NCBI RefSeq assembly: GCF_030408795.1
Contig: NZ_CP047211.1
Location: forward strand, 1-64,000
Origin: Corynebacterium hansenii
Lineage (GTDB): Bacteria; Actinomycetota; Actinomycetes; Mycobacteriales; Mycobacteriaceae
Length of the DNA: 64,000 nucleotides
Reading direction: 5' to 3'
In this document: piece after piece, positions 23,476 through 33,365 of the stretch
How the letters are laid out: each line of letters starts with the position of its first letter
Numbering within the stretch: the first letter of the stretch is position 1
Notes under the pieces: generated by a model
Databases searched by the model: none
What the model was told of the DNA's origin: nothing
The model's input: the letters and a program-made list of their open reading frames with translations, nothing else
Program-made: the position numbers and the translations under genes

Positions 23476-24909
23476 TCAGCGCACCGACCTTTCGACGGCG
23501 GCGATGACGTCGCGGCCGATCGGGGCGGCGACGGAAGCGCCCGTCGCACCCTGGCCCTGGCCGCCGCCGGACTCGACGACCACCGCGACGGCGACGTCGG
23601 AATTCGGGGCGAACGCGATGTACCAGACGTGCGGGGCCAGCGCGCCACGCTCGGAGCCGTGCTCCGCGGTGCCGGTCTTCGAGGCGATGACCGAACCGTT
23701 GCCGCCGGAGTGGTTCTCGGACCCGCGCATCAGATCGGTGAGGATCGCGGCGGTGTCGGGGTGGATGGCCTGATTGACTTCCTTCGGCTTGATGGTCTTC
23801 AGCGGCGAGAGGTCCTGCCCCTGGACGGTCTTGACCAGGTGCGGCTCCATGCGCTTGCCCTTGTTGGCGATGGTTGCGGCGATGATCGCGTTCTGCAGCG
23901 GCGTGAAGGACACGTCGCGCTGGCCGATGGACGTCTGGGCCAGGGCAGCGTCATCCGGGATGTCGCCCAGGGTGGACTTCTCCTGGGGCACGCCCAGATC
24001 CTTGGCTTCCTCGCCGACGCCCATGCGCTCGGCGACGTCGCGCAGCGGATCGGCGCCGGTCTTGACGGCCAGCTCGGCGAACGCGGTGTTGCAGGACTGG
24101 GCGAAGGCGGCGCGCAGGGTGGTCATGCCGCCGCAGGACGAGCCGCCGTAGTTCTCCAGCGTCGTGTTCGTGCCCGGCAGCGTGATCCGCGCGGCGCCGG
24201 TGACCGGGGTCTCCGGGGTGGCGCCCTTCTCGATGCCCGCGATGGTCGTGAGCACCTTGAAGGTCGACCCCGGGGGCAGCGGCCGCTGCGTCGCGTGGTT
24301 GAGCAGCGGGGCGTTCGAATCGGAATTGAGCTGCTTCCACACGTCGGAATCGTTGCGGGCGATCTGGTTCGGGTCGTACGACGGCGTCGACGCCATGGCC
24401 AGGATTTCGCCGGTCGACGGGCGGATGGCCACGGCCGAACCGACGTAGCCCCGGTCGGCCAGCGCGCGGTAGGCGGTTTCCTGGGCCTCCGGGACGAGCG
24501 TCAGCTCGAGGTTCGCGCCGTTGCGGCCGCGCCCGGTGATCGTGTCGATGGCGCGGGATGCGAACAGCGACGGGTCGGAGCCGTTGAGGATGTCGTTCTG
24601 CGAACGCTCCAGGCCGCTGGACCCGTAGATGTCGGACAGGTAGCCCTCCACCGGGGCGTACGCCGCGGGGTTGGCGTCGTAGACGCGGGAGTAGTAGCCG
24701 TCGGGACCGAGCTCGGAGCGGGCGAGGATCTCGCCGCCCGCGCTGATCTGGCCGCGGTGGCGCGACTTCTCCTCGAGGAACTGGCGGGAATTGAGCGGGT
24801 TCTCGGCGTACTTCTCCGTGCGGAACGCCTGGACCCACGTGAGATTGGCCAGCAGCAGCACGATGAGGACCACCGTGAACATCATGACCTGGCGGATGGA
24901 CTTGTTCAT
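23476..24909 (-). CDS. pbpA: Penicillin-binding protein A (transpeptidase)
   Basis: This is a class B penicillin-binding protein that cross-links peptidoglycan with the RodA glycosyltransferase. Of 477 residues, an N-terminal membrane anchor (about 8-28) is followed by the dimerisation region with RHRGQISAGGEILA. The transpeptidase domain has the SxxK nucleophile in PGSTFK (Ser near residue 215), SCNTAF as the SxN motif and SKTGTAE as the KTG box. ATG 24909 overlaps the rodA stop, consistent with coupled expression. Confidence 0.94.
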   Translation of the reverse strand: MNKSIRQVMMFTVVLIVLLLANLTWVQAFRTEKYAENPLNSRQFLEEKSRHRGQISAGGEILARSELGPDGYYSRVYDANPAAYAPVEGYLSDIYGSSGLERSQNDILNGSDPSLFASRAIDTITGRGRNGANLELTLVPEAQETAYRALADRGYVGSAVAIRPSTGEILAMASTPSYDPNQIARNDSDVWKQLNSDSNAPLLNHATQRPLPPGSTFKVLTTIAGIEKGATPETPVTGAARITLPGTNTTLENYGGSSCGGMTTLRAAFAQSCNTAFAELAVKTGADPLRDVAERMGVGEEAKDLGVPQEKSTLGDIPDDAALAQTSIGQRDVSFTPLQNAIIAATIANKGKRMEPHLVKTVQGQDLSPLKTIKPKEVNQAIHPDTAAILTDLMRGSENHSGGNGSVIASKTGTAEHGSERGALAPHVWYIAFAPNSDVAVAVVVESGGGQGQGATGASVAAPIGRDVIAAVERSVR

Positions 24910-26261
24910 CGTGCGGTCACCTCCTCGGCCTGCTCGGGCGCCGGGGCCGCGGCGCCCCACGGGCGGCGGGCGGAATCGGAAATGCGCAGCAGGATCGCCA
25001 GCAGAATGTAGTTGGCCAGCAGCGAAGAGCCGCCCGCCGACATGAACGGGGTGGTCAGGCCGGTCAGCGGCATCATCTTGGAGATGCCGGCGACGACGAC
25101 GAACACCTGGATGGCGATGGTCAGCGCCAGACCCGAGGCCAGGAGCTTGCCGAAGGAATCGCGCACCTGCATCGCGGCGTTCATGCCGCGCGCGATGAGC
25201 ACGGCGAACAGCATGATGATCGCGGCCAGGCCCACGAAGCCGAGTTCCTCGCCGAAGGCGGCCAGGATGAAGTCGGAGTGGGCGACCGGGACGTTCTGCG
25301 GGTACCCGTTGCCCAGGCCGGTGCCGGTGACGCCGCCCCAGCTCATGCCGAACAGTGCCTGCGACAGCTGGTAGCCGCCGGAGTCGTAGTTGGCGATGGG
25401 ATCGACGAAGTGGTTGACGCGGTCCTGGATCTTCGCGGAGACCTGGTACACGCCGAAGCCGCCGACGGCGACGAGGATGAGGCCGATGACCAGCCAGGAC
25501 CCGCGCGCCGTGGCGATGTAGAGCATGCCCAGCACGGTGCCGAAGAGCAGCAGGGCCGGGCCGAAGTCGTTCTGCAGCGCCATGATGACCAGGGCGACGC
25601 CCCACACGACCAGGATCGGGCCGAGGTCGCGCAGGCGCGGGAAATCGAGGCCGAGGACGCGCTTGCCGGCGACGTTGAACAGCGAGCGCTTGATGACCAG
25701 CAGCTGCGCGAAGAAGATCAGCAGCAGCACCTTGGCGAATTCGCCCGGCTGGACGGAGAACGGGCCGATGGAGATCCAGATGCGCGCGTCGGCGTTGATC
25801 GACGACGGCCACACCAGCGGCAGCGCGAGCAGCACCAGGCCGACGAGGCCGAGGATGTAGGAATACCGCGACAGCGACCGGTGGTCGCGCAGCAGCACCA
25901 CGACGGCGACGAACATGCCGACGCCCAGCACGGTCCACATGACCTGGCTGCGCACCAGCGCGGTGTCATTGGCCATGTCGAGGCGGTGGATCATCACCAG
26001 CCCCAGACCGTTGAGCGCGGCGACCACGGGCAGCAGCACCTGGTCGGACCAGGGCGCGAAGAACCGCAGCACGGTGTGGGCGACGCCGAACACGAGGATG
26101 AAGCCGCCGACGATCCAGAGCATCTCGACGGTCGCCGTGTTGCCCTGGCCGAGTTCCGCGGAAACGAGGGCCAAAAGCGTGACGCCGCCGGCCAGCAGCA
26201 GCATCAGCAGTTCGCGGTGGCGTCCCGGGCGGGACTGGGTTTCGGTGCGGGGTGCGGTCAT
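24906..26261 (-). CDS. rodA: SEDS peptidoglycan glycosyltransferase RodA/FtsW
   Basis: This SEDS-family polymerase makes glycan strands from lipid II. It is 451 residues with about 12 membrane helices. Family motifs include DARIWISIGPFSVQPGEFAKVLLLIFFA, QNDFGPALLLFG, HSDFILAAFGEELGF and the C-terminal FMSAGGSSLLANYI. It sits between pstP and pbpA with 4-nt overlaps on both sides, the conserved partner arrangement for RodA and PbpA. Confidence 0.94.
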   Translation of the reverse strand: MTAPRTETQSRPGRHRELLMLLLAGGVTLLALVSAELGQGNTATVEMLWIVGGFILVFGVAHTVLRFFAPWSDQVLLPVVAALNGLGLVMIHRLDMANDTALVRSQVMWTVLGVGMFVAVVVLLRDHRSLSRYSYILGLVGLVLLALPLVWPSSINADARIWISIGPFSVQPGEFAKVLLLIFFAQLLVIKRSLFNVAGKRVLGLDFPRLRDLGPILVVWGVALVIMALQNDFGPALLLFGTVLGMLYIATARGSWLVIGLILVAVGGFGVYQVSAKIQDRVNHFVDPIANYDSGGYQLSQALFGMSWGGVTGTGLGNGYPQNVPVAHSDFILAAFGEELGFVGLAAIIMLFAVLIARGMNAAMQVRDSFGKLLASGLALTIAIQVFVVVAGISKMMPLTGLTTPFMSAGGSSLLANYILLAILLRISDSARRPWGAAAPAPEQAEEVTAR

Positions 26262-27664
26262 CGGCGGACCTCCCGGCAGTTGACGCCCGGTTCGGAGCCG
26301 GTGCCCGGATCCTCGCGGTTCGCGGCATCGCCGCCGCCGTCGCGGCCGTCGCGGCCGTCGTCCGGCGCCTGTCCGTCGCGGCCCTCGCCGCGGTCGACGG
26401 TCAGGCACACCGGCAGGGCCTGCTTGGCCAGGCGGCCGATCTGGCCGCGGATCTCGTCGTAGGAATTGGCGGGCAGGCCGTCGAGCTGGGCGCGCGCGGC
26501 CGGGGCGAGGTCGTCGGGCGACATCAGGTGGCAGTTGAGCGAGTCGCGGGCGGTGCCCGGTTCCGGCAGCGTCACCGAGTTGTCGTCGGCCAGGCAGACG
26601 TACTGGTGGTGCGAATGCAGGGAAATGCCCAGCAGGCTGCCCGGGACGCCGTGCATGACCTGGATGACGCCGTCCTCGACGGCCAGGTGGTACATCGAAT
26701 CGTTCTTGCGCCAGCCCCACACGCCGATGGCGGTGACGGCGACCAGCGCTACGACGACGAATGCCGCGACGAGCCAACGGCCGCGCGGCTTCTGGGGGCG
26801 GTCGACGGGCTCGGCCGTCACCGCGCGTTCCTGTTCGGCGGGCGGGCGCATCGCGGCGGCCCGGCCGGCCGACGTGTTCGGGCGCGGCGCCTCCGAATCG
26901 GTGGAGCCCAGCGCGCCGGCCAGCGCCGGCTCTATCGGGGTGTCGGCGGTGGAGTCGACGACGTCGGCGATGATGATGGTGACGTTGTCGGGCCCGCCGG
27001 AGCGCAGCGCCAGCTCCACCAGGCGGTTGGCGGCCTCGGCGGGAGTGCCCTCGGACAGCGCCTCGGCGATGGTGTCGCGGGACACCGGGTCGGACAGGCC
27101 GTCGGAGCACAGCAGGTACCGATCGCCCTTGCGGACCTCCCGGTACTTCAGCGTCGGCTCCACCGGCCGGCCGGTCAGCGCTTTGAGGATCAGCGAGCGC
27201 TGGGGATGCACCGACGCCTCTTCGGCGGACAGCGTCCCCTCGTCGACGAGCGACTGGACGTAGGTGTCGTCGCGGGTGATCTGCGTCAGCTCCCCGTCGC
27301 GGAGGAGGTAGCCGCGCGAGTCTCCGACGTGGCACAGTCCGACGCGCTCGCCGTCGAAAAGCAGCGCGGTCAGCGTGGTGCCCATGCCCTGCGTCACCGG
27401 GTTGGCGTCGATCTCCTCCGCGATGGAGGAATTGCCCTCGGCGCACGCCAGGGCGAGCGCGTCGAGCAGGTCGGCGTCGGGCTGGTCGGCGTCGAGCTTG
27501 GACACGTGGGCGATCATCAGCTGCGAAGCGACCTCGCCCGCGGCGTGGCCGCCCATGCCGTCGGCGAGGGCCAGCAGGCGGGGGCCCGCGTAGGCGGAGT
27601 CCTCGTTGTTCTGCCGGACCAGGCCCCGATCCGAAATGGCGGTGTAATCGAGCGAGTAATTCAC
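26258..27664 (-). CDS. pstP: PP2C-type Ser/Thr phosphatase PstP
   Basis: PstP dephosphorylates PknA, PknB and their substrates. The 468-residue protein has a cytoplasmic PP2C domain (1-about 235) with the metal-binding motifs RQNNEDS, ALADGMGGHAAGE, CHVGDSRGYLL, LCSDGLSDPV and SGGPDNVT. A linker, one membrane helix near 300-320 and an extracellular tail rich in Asp/Gly/Arg (GRDGRDGGGD) follow. Overlaps of 4 nt join it to fhaB and rodA. Confidence 0.95.
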   Translation of the reverse strand: MNYSLDYTAISDRGLVRQNNEDSAYAGPRLLALADGMGGHAAGEVASQLMIAHVSKLDADQPDADLLDALALACAEGNSSIAEEIDANPVTQGMGTTLTALLFDGERVGLCHVGDSRGYLLRDGELTQITRDDTYVQSLVDEGTLSAEEASVHPQRSLILKALTGRPVEPTLKYREVRKGDRYLLCSDGLSDPVSRDTIAEALSEGTPAEAANRLVELALRSGGPDNVTIIIADVVDSTADTPIEPALAGALGSTDSEAPRPNTSAGRAAAMRPPAEQERAVTAEPVDRPQKPRGRWLVAAFVVVALVAVTAIGVWGWRKNDSMYHLAVEDGVIQVMHGVPGSLLGISLHSHHQYVCLADDNSVTLPEPGTARDSLNCHLMSPDDLAPAARAQLDGLPANSYDEIRGQIGRLAKQALPVCLTVDRGEGRDGQAPDDGRDGRDGGGDAANREDPGTGSEPGVNCREVRR

Positions 27665-28128
27665 GGCTGCAACCTCAGAGTCGTTCGGCCGATGCGGATC
27701 TCCATGCCGGGCTGGAGCTTTTCGGGCTGGTCCACGCGCTGGCCGTTGAGGAACGTGCCGTTGCGCGAGTCCAGGTCCTCCAGGTACCAGTCGCCGTCGC
27801 GGGGGATAAGGCGGGCGTGGTGCGAGGAGGCGTAGTCGTCGTTGAGCACGAAGGCCGAGTCATCGGCGCGTCCGATGGTGATTTCCCGCTGGTTCGCCAG
27901 GTTCATCCGCGAACCCGCCAGCGGTCCCGCGGTCACCAGCAGCTGCTGGGGCGTCTGGGAACGCTGGAAGGGCCGCCCGCGCAGCGGAGGCGCGGCGGCG
28001 GATCGCACCGGGCGCAGCCCCGACGCGGCGTTGGCGTCGGCCCGCAGGGCGCGCAGGGTCATCCAGATGAAGAACCACAGCACGACCAGTACGGCGATGC
28101 GGGACAGCAGGAAGACGATCGCCTCCAC
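27661..28128 (-). CDS. fhaB: FHA-domain membrane protein FhaB (FipA-like)
   Basis: This is a 155-residue protein with one N-terminal membrane helix (about 8-26) and a C-terminal cytoplasmic FHA domain that binds phosphothreonine. The FHA signature residues are in ITIGRADDSAFVL, SSHHARLIPRD and LDSRNGTFLNGQRV. FhaB/FipA links PknA/PknB signalling to FtsZ in mycobacteria; the same role is inferred here. It is the second gene of the operon. Confidence 0.93.
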   Translation of the reverse strand: MEAIVFLLSRIAVLVVLWFFIWMTLRALRADANAASGLRPVRSAAAPPLRGRPFQRSQTPQQLLVTAGPLAGSRMNLANQREITIGRADDSAFVLNDDYASSHHARLIPRDGDWYLEDLDSRNGTFLNGQRVDQPEKLQPGMEIRIGRTTLRLQP

Positions 28129-28218
28129 GTACTTACCTCCTCTTCGCGGCGCCGGTTGCGGCGCCGGTTTCCCGGCCGGTGGGTGTTTTCCCTCCCGGCG
28201 CCGGGGCCGGTTGGCCCG

Positions 28219-29421
28219 TCAACGGATCCGGACCTCCATGACCGAATGGCCCATGGAGATCACGTCGCCGTCTGCGAGCAGCCAGTTGTCGATCGGTGAA
28301 TCGTTGACCATCGTGCCATTGGTGGAGTGCAAATCCACCAGCACGGCGTCGCGGCCGTCCCAGGTGATCTCCGCGTGCTGGCGGGACACTCCGGTGTCCG
28401 GCAGCCGGAAGTCGGAGATGGTGCCGCGGCCGATGATGTTCGATCCCGGCCTGACCTCGAACGTGCGGTTGGAACCGTCCTGCAGCAGCAGGGTCACCGT
28501 CAGCTGTTCCTCTTCCGGCGACGAGGGCCCCGGGGGGACCTGCACCGGGCGGTCGTGGGGGGACGGGGCATTGCTTTGCGACGCCCCGGCGCCCGCGGTT
28601 CCGGCGCCCATGGCTCCGGCGCCCATGGCTCCGGCGCCCGGGCCGGGTGCGGCGAAATCATCGTCGGCGTATCCGGTGGCGGGGGCGCGGGCGTCGGGCC
28701 GGGCGAAGGCCGGATCGGATTCTTCGCCGGGTGCCCGGTAGTGAGATTCGGTTTCCGAAGCGCCGCCCGGCACGGCCGTGGCCCCCGCCGCGCCCGCCCC
28801 GGCGGCACCGGCGGCACCGGCGGCTCCCGCGGCGGCGCCGGCGGCGGCTCCCGCGGCACCGGCGCCGTAGCCGTGTCCGTAATCGGAATCCGCGCCATCG
28901 CCGTCGCCGTACCGATCGGACGGCATGGCCGACTGCGCGGGCGCACTGCCGGTCGCGGCGGCGTCGTCAAGCGGGGCGGACGCGGGATCCACGGAGATCG
29001 GCTCCCCGTCCTCCCCGATGAAACCGGACTCGTCGCGGTAACCCTCGGTGAACTGGCTGGCCGTCTTCAACTGGCCGGTGTGCAGGGAATCCACCTGCTG
29101 GATGCGCACCGACACCGAACCGGACATCGCCCACCCGTTGTTGCGGCAGTAGCGCGCCATGCGGTCCGCCAGCTCCGACGGCAGCTCCGGGCCGCCGGCC
29201 GAAAGATTGGCGAAGTCCTTCGGGCTCACGCCGATGCGGAAATCATTGGGGGCCAGGTAGCGGCCCTCGGCATCCTGCATCAGGAAATCCTCGATCTCCT
29301 GCTTCAGGCACTCCTCCAACTCGTTGGGCACGACCTTGCCGCCGAAAACGCGCGCGAAGCTGTTGTCCAGCCCGCGCTGCAGCGAACTGTCGAGCTTCCT
29401 GATGCGTCCCAGAAAATCCAT
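28219..29421 (-). CDS. fhaA: FHA-domain protein FhaA (DUF3662)
   Basis: FhaA binds phosphorylated MviN/MurJ and helps regulate peptidoglycan synthesis. The 400-residue protein has an N-terminal DUF3662 domain (about 1-125, with DNSFARVFGGKVVPNELEECL). A long low-complexity linker follows, including a striking Ala/Gly run near 185-215 and repeated GAMGAG. The C-terminal FHA domain (about 300-400) has NIIGRGTISDFRL, SRQHAEITWDG and STNGTMVND. It is the first gene of the seven-gene operon. GCTTTGCGACG lies in the linker codons at 28573-28583. Confidence 0.94.
   Translation of the reverse strand: MDFLGRIRKLDSSLQRGLDNSFARVFGGKVVPNELEECLKQEIEDFLMQDAEGRYLAPNDFRIGVSPKDFANLSAGGPELPSELADRMARYCRNNGWAMSGSVSVRIQQVDSLHTGQLKTASQFTEGYRDESGFIGEDGEPISVDPASAPLDDAAATGSAPAQSAMPSDRYGDGDGADSDYGHGYGAGAAGAAAGAAAGAAGAAGAAGAGAAGATAVPGGASETESHYRAPGEESDPAFARPDARAPATGYADDDFAAPGPGAGAMGAGAMGAGTAGAGASQSNAPSPHDRPVQVPPGPSSPEEEQLTVTLLLQDGSNRTFEVRPGSNIIGRGTISDFRLPDTGVSRQHAEITWDGRDAVLVDLHSTNGTMVNDSPIDNWLLADGDVISMGHSVMEVRIR
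28573..28583 (+). repeat. GCTTTGCGACG copy 2
   Basis: Exact 11-mer inside fhaA. There it is read as TCG CAA AGC, a different frame from the pknB copy. Confidence 0.85.
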
Positions 29422-29801
29422 TAGCGGGTCGTTTCGCCTTCCCCCGAACCTGCCGGGGGCGGGCTCGGGCTATCGGTTGCGGACGGCGCCCGACGTGACC
29501 GCTGTGACGGCTGCGACTGCGACGCCCGCGCGTGCGTGCGTATGTGCGTGCCCCAGTATAGGGGCGCCCGCCCCAGAGAGAATGGTTGTTCATCTCCGGC
29601 GGACCGGGGTCGGAGGGCGTTGCGGGGCCCGTTTCGGCCGTGGCGGGCGGTTTTTCGGGGCCCGCGCGGGTGGGTTTTCGGGCCCTGGGGGCTGCTTCGC
29701 GACGTGTGGTCGGGGCCGTTTTGGTGTGCCCGGAAACATGCGCTGGCCTGCGGATTTGGTGCCCGCGGGAGTGCGGGTGTTATTGTATTCCTCGTTGCCA
29801 C
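29422..29801. other. fhaA / tRNA-Leu promoter region
   Basis: About 380 nt with no supported gene. On the minus strand TATACT (29555-29560) is a good -10 for the fhaA operon, although no clear -35 is seen. For tRNA-Leu, TATTGTATTC just upstream may contain the -10. Confidence 0.45.
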
Positions 29802-29884
29802 GGGCGAGTGGCGGAATGGCAGACGCGCTGGCTTCAGGTGCCAGTGTCCTTCGGGACGTGGGGGTTCAAGTCCCCCTTCGCCCA
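29802..29884 (+). tRNA. tRNA-Leu (CAG anticodon)
   Basis: This is an 83-nt class II tRNA. It has acceptor GGGCGAG/TTCGCCC, anticodon CAG in CTGGCTTCAGGTGCCAG, the variable arm TGTCCTTCGGGACG, and T arm GGGGGTTCAAGTCCCCC. CCA is encoded at 29885-29887. Confidence 0.95.
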
Positions 29885-29909
29885 CCACGAGCGGTTCTAC
29901 GAACTGCAA

Positions 29910-29952
29910 GGCCGGAGGTTACGAACTCGAAAAGGGTTCGTGACCTCCGGTC
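29910..29952 (+). terminator. Rho-independent terminator of tRNA-Leu
   Basis: A 19-bp stem including three G-T pairs joins GGCCGGAGGTTACGAACTC and GGGTTCGTGACCTCCGGTC around a GAAAA loop. It is followed by TTTTCGTC. Confidence 0.9.
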
Positions 29953-30027
29953 TTTTCGTCGTGCCACCCAGCTACTCGCGGGCCATTCGGTGCTTCGTCG
30001 TGTCGCCCAGGTGCCCGTTGTATCGAA

Positions 30028-30098
30028 TGATCAACGCTTGTGAAAACGGTGCCGAGAAACCGCTGGTGGTCAGAAGTGCTACTCGGGAGCGTTGATCA
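30028..30098. repeat. 71-nt inverted-repeat-bounded element, copy A
   Basis: Bounded by TGATCAACGCT (30028-30038) and AGCGTTGATCA (30088-30098), perfect inverted repeats. It contains CCGCTGGTGGTCAGAAGTGC, shared with copy B. Confidence 0.8.
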
Positions 30099-30307
30099 AA
30101 CGACACGAACGGTCCCTGGGCATCCGTCGTTGAGTCCAGGTCGTTCGTTGAGTATCGGTCGTTCGCAGGCCATCCGGTGTTCGGTGAGCTGCCCTGTCGT
30201 CCGTTGCATCTTCGGTCTATTCGTCGGGCTCCGGTTGTTCGCTAGCCCCGGTTGTTCGCGGGCCATTCTGTTCTTCGTCGAGCCACCCAACTGTCCGTTG
30301 TGTCAGA

Positions 30308-30378
30308 TGATCAACGTTGCCGAAATCCGCGTCGCGAATCCGCTGGTGGTCAGAAGTGCTACTGGGGAGCGTTGATCA
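30308..30378. repeat. 71-nt inverted-repeat-bounded element, copy B
   Basis: Same length and ends as copy A (left end TGATCAACGTT, right end AGCGTTGATCA). The right half is almost identical and the left half has diverged. It lies exactly 280 nt downstream of copy A. Confidence 0.8.
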
Positions 30379-30611
30379 AACGACATGAACGGTTCCCGGG
30401 CCACCGTCGTCAAGCGCCGGCCCACGAACGGTTCCTGGGCAAACGTCGTTAAGCGGCCGCTCGCGAACGATCTCCGGACAACCTCTGTCGACGCCCTCCG
30501 TAAAGGAAGGATGACGAGGCACCTCCGCAAAGGAAAGCCGGCGAGATTCCGCCAGATGGGAAGAAGACGGGGGCTTCCCGGAACGCTCGGAGGCGGAAAA
30601 GTAGGCGGCGC

Positions 30612-31328
30612 TCAGCTTTGGTCGCTGAACCCGTAGAACCACATGATGTGGTGGCGCAGCAGTTCCGCCGCGTCCTCGCCCCGGCGCTCGACCACGGCGG
30701 CGAGGATCTCGCGGTGCTGCTTCTGCAGGTTCCGGCTGATCTCCGGCCAGTTCTCCAGGCCCGACACGGTCTCCTGCACGTAACCGATCGTCGCCTGGCG
30801 CAGCGACGCCATGATCGTCTCCACCACCACGTTGCCGGCCAGCGAGGCGAGCAGGACGTGGAACTCGGCGTCGTTGGAGTGGAAGTCGCGGGCGGGGAGG
30901 TCGGGATCATCCATGATGTCCAGCAGCTCGCCGGCGCGTTCCAGGGTCTTCGCCCGTTCCTCGCCATCCGGGGCCGACGCCGCCTCGAGCGCGGACTGGG
31001 TCTCCAGGAGCAGGCGGGTCTGCACCAGGTCGCGCACGGGCAGGGAACGGGTGGCCACGTGCATGCGCAGCGCCCAGGCCAGCGCCGCCGACGGCTCCGA
31101 AATGACCACGGCGCCCGCCTTCGGGCCGGAACCGGTCGCGGAGCGCACCAGGCCCATGGCGTCGAGGACGCGGATGGCCTCGCGTACCGACGCCCGCGAA
31201 ATGCCGAAGTCCTCGGCGAACTGCCTTTCGCCCGGAAGCTTGTCGCCGACGGAGATGGCCCCGCTGCGGAGGCGTTCCTCCAGCCAATCGAGGACGACCG
31301 TGTAGGCGCGGGCGGTGGTGGCGGGCAT
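30612..31328 (-). CDS. lldR: GntR/FadR-family regulator, LldR-like
   Basis: This is a 238-residue repressor of the FadR subfamily that probably senses L-lactate. The N-terminal winged helix has LPGERQFAEDFGISRASVREAIRVLDAMGLV. The C-terminal FCD domain has metal-site His and Asp candidates in DFHSNDAEFHVLLA and LLRHHIMWFYG. It follows lldP by 71 nt on the same strand. Two palindromes matching the LldR pattern TNGTNNNACNA or close to it lie upstream of lldP and lutA, which supports control of both units. Confidence 0.85.
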   Translation of the reverse strand: MPATTARAYTVVLDWLEERLRSGAISVGDKLPGERQFAEDFGISRASVREAIRVLDAMGLVRSATGSGPKAGAVVISEPSAALAWALRMHVATRSLPVRDLVQTRLLLETQSALEAASAPDGEERAKTLERAGELLDIMDDPDLPARDFHSNDAEFHVLLASLAGNVVVETIMASLRQATIGYVQETVSGLENWPEISRNLQKQHREILAAVVERRGEDAAELLRHHIMWFYGFSDQS

Positions 31329-31399
31329 GAACGGGCCTCCTGGCGAAAACGACTTTCGTCGATGATAGGCCCGCACCGATCGGGCGTCCGACTTGGGCG

Positions 31400-33187
31400 T
31401 CAGACTCGGGCGCCGACCTTCACGGGCGACTCCTTGCGCCACAGGTGGTTGGCCAGGAATCCCAGCCCGGCGATCAGCGCCACGAGCATCACGGTGCCGA
31501 GGTTCAGCCCGAAGCCGTTGATGAACAGGTAGGCGACGACGCCGCCGGCGAGGCAGTAGTAGGTGGTGACCAGGATCGTCTGGCGCAGCAGGTCGCCTTC
31601 GCGGCCGAGCAGGCCGACCGTCGCGGAGGCGGCGACGATGTTGTGGATGGCGATCGGGTTGCCGCCCGCGCCGCCGATGGCCTGCGTGGCGACGATCAGC
31701 TCCGGCCGGTCGAGACCGATGGCGACGCCGGTGGAGTACTGGAACTGCGAGAACGTCAGGTTGGACACGGTGTTGGAGCCGGCGATGAAGGCGCCGAGCG
31801 CGCCGATCCACGGTGCGATCAGCGGCCACGCCGACCCGGAGATCAGCGCCGCGCCCTCGGCGAGGGTGACGGGCATGCTGGACAGGCCGGATTCGTTGAG
31901 GTCGGGGCCGGACTGGATGAGCACGCGCACCAGCGGCACGGCGAACACCAGCGCCGCGGCGGTGCCGGCGAGCTGGCCGCCGGAAATGCGCAGGGTTTCG
32001 CGGATCTGGGCGCCGTTCATGCGGTGCAGCACGTAGGCGAACACCGACGTGAGGATGAGCACGAAGCCGGGCAGGTAGAAGGGCTGGATGGTGGTGGAGA
32101 CCTCGGTGCCCAGGATGTTCTTGAAGGGGATGGCGATGCCCGTCAGCCACTCCTTCAGCGGGGCGATGACGCGGGTGGCCACGAGCAGGAGGGCCATGAG
32201 CACGTACGGCGCCCACGCGCGGGTCAGGCTCATGCGGGACGAGACGTCGGTGGCGGCGGCCGGTTCGATGGTGCCCATCCAGCGGGCGGGCCAGGATTCG
32301 CGGGGGCCGAAGCGGAAGGTGTCCTTCGGCATGAGGAAGCCCTTGCGGGAGGTGTACATGACCACGGCGAGGCCGATGATGCCGCCGAACATGGACGGGA
32401 ATTCGGGGCCGAGGAAGCGGGCGACCAGCACGTAGGGGATGGTCATGGCGACCGAGGCGTAGATGGCGAAGGGCCACACGGCCAGGCCGTCGCGGAAGCG
32501 GCGCTCGGGGCCGAAGAACCCGGTGAGCAGGGTGACGATGATCAGCGGGATGAGCACGCCGACGATGGCGTGGATGGCGGCGGTGTGGAACCCGATGGAG
32601 TTGATGAACTCCGGCATGGTGACGCCCAGTACCTTGACGCGCTCGGCGACGGCGGGGTCGCCGCCGAGGCCGTTGGCCACGCCGACGAGGATCGGCGTGC
32701 CCACGGCGCCGAAGCTGACGGGGGTGGACTGGACGATGAGCCCGACCATCACGGCGGACATGGCCGGGAAGCCCATGGCCAGCAGCAGCGGCGCGACGAC
32801 GGCGGCGGTGGTGCCGAAGCCGGAGACGCCCTCGATGAAGGACCCGAACAGCCAGCCGATGATGATCGCCTGGATGCGGCGGTCCTCGGAGATGTCGTTG
32901 AAGCCGGCGCGGATGGTGGCCATCGCGCCGCCGACGGTGAGCGTCGACAGCAGCAGCAGGGCGCCGAAGACGATGTAGAGCATGGTCGAGACGACGACGA
33001 GCCCCTCGATGGTCGCGGCGACGACGCCGGTGATGCTCATTTTCCAGACGGTGACGGCGACGATGACGGCGGCGACGTAGCCGACGGGCATGGCGCGTTT
33101 GGCGGGCCAGCGGAAGCCGGCGAGGAGGACGCCCACCAGCAGCAGGGGCAGCAGAGCCAGGAAGCTCAGCACGGCGAGATTGTCCAT
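31400..33187 (-). CDS. lldP: L-lactate permease (LctP family)
   Basis: This is a 595-residue polytopic transporter of the LctP family, which imports lactate (and glycolate) with protons. It has at least 12 hydrophobic helices and the conserved segments [62 protein letters not shown] and [15 protein letters not shown]. It is divergent from lutABC across a 426-nt regulatory region and is followed by lldR. Confidence 0.93.
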   Translation of the reverse strand: MDNLAVLSFLALLPLLLVGVLLAGFRWPAKRAMPVGYVAAVIVAVTVWKMSITGVVAATIEGLVVVSTMLYIVFGALLLLSTLTVGGAMATIRAGFNDISEDRRIQAIIIGWLFGSFIEGVSGFGTTAAVVAPLLLAMGFPAMSAVMVGLIVQSTPVSFGAVGTPILVGVANGLGGDPAVAERVKVLGVTMPEFINSIGFHTAAIHAIVGVLIPLIIVTLLTGFFGPERRFRDGLAVWPFAIYASVAMTIPYVLVARFLGPEFPSMFGGIIGLAVVMYTSRKGFLMPKDTFRFGPRESWPARWMGTIEPAAATDVSSRMSLTRAWAPYVLMALLLVATRVIAPLKEWLTGIAIPFKNILGTEVSTTIQPFYLPGFVLILTSVFAYVLHRMNGAQIRETLRISGGQLAGTAAALVFAVPLVRVLIQSGPDLNESGLSSMPVTLAEGAALISGSAWPLIAPWIGALGAFIAGSNTVSNLTFSQFQYSTGVAIGLDRPELIVATQAIGGAGGNPIAIHNIVAASATVGLLGREGDLLRQTILVTTYYCLAGGVVAYLFINGFGLNLGTVMLVALIAGLGFLANHLWRKESPVKVGARV

Positions 33188-33335
33188 GTATCGGTCCTTT
33201 CGGCGGCCGGGCGCGTGCTCCTGGGTGGGGTTGTGCGCGGGGCCGGGGGTGCGTCGTTCGGGGATGCGGGGGGCATCCGTCCCCGATCGGAGGGGAGGGG
33301 TGTCTGCCTGACGCCGGGCGGAGGTCCCCGGGCCC

Positions 33336-33346
33336 GCTTTGCGACG
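33336..33346 (+). repeat. GCTTTGCGACG copy 3
   Basis: Exact 11-mer in the non-coding lldP-lutA interval. Confidence 0.85.
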
Positions 33347-33365
33347 GGGCCGATCGCCTTCTCCG

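Larger units (their letters stand above)
29957..30611. other. Repeat-rich gene-free region after tRNA-Leu
   Basis: No credible gene. Degenerate direct repeats fill it. A segment beginning TCGCGGGCCATT or TCGCAGGCCATC occurs near 29976, 30164 and 30256. The phrase GAACGGTYCCYGGGC followed by CGTCGT occurs near 30106, 30384 and 30426. Two 71-nt units are listed separately. The structure suggests duplication of a small element followed by drift. Confidence 0.6.

Noticed and set aside
29957..30611. Several short frames of 65-110 codons downstream of tRNA-Leu
   Set aside because: They overlap each other on both strands, consist of the DNA repeats described, and lack ribosome-binding sites.
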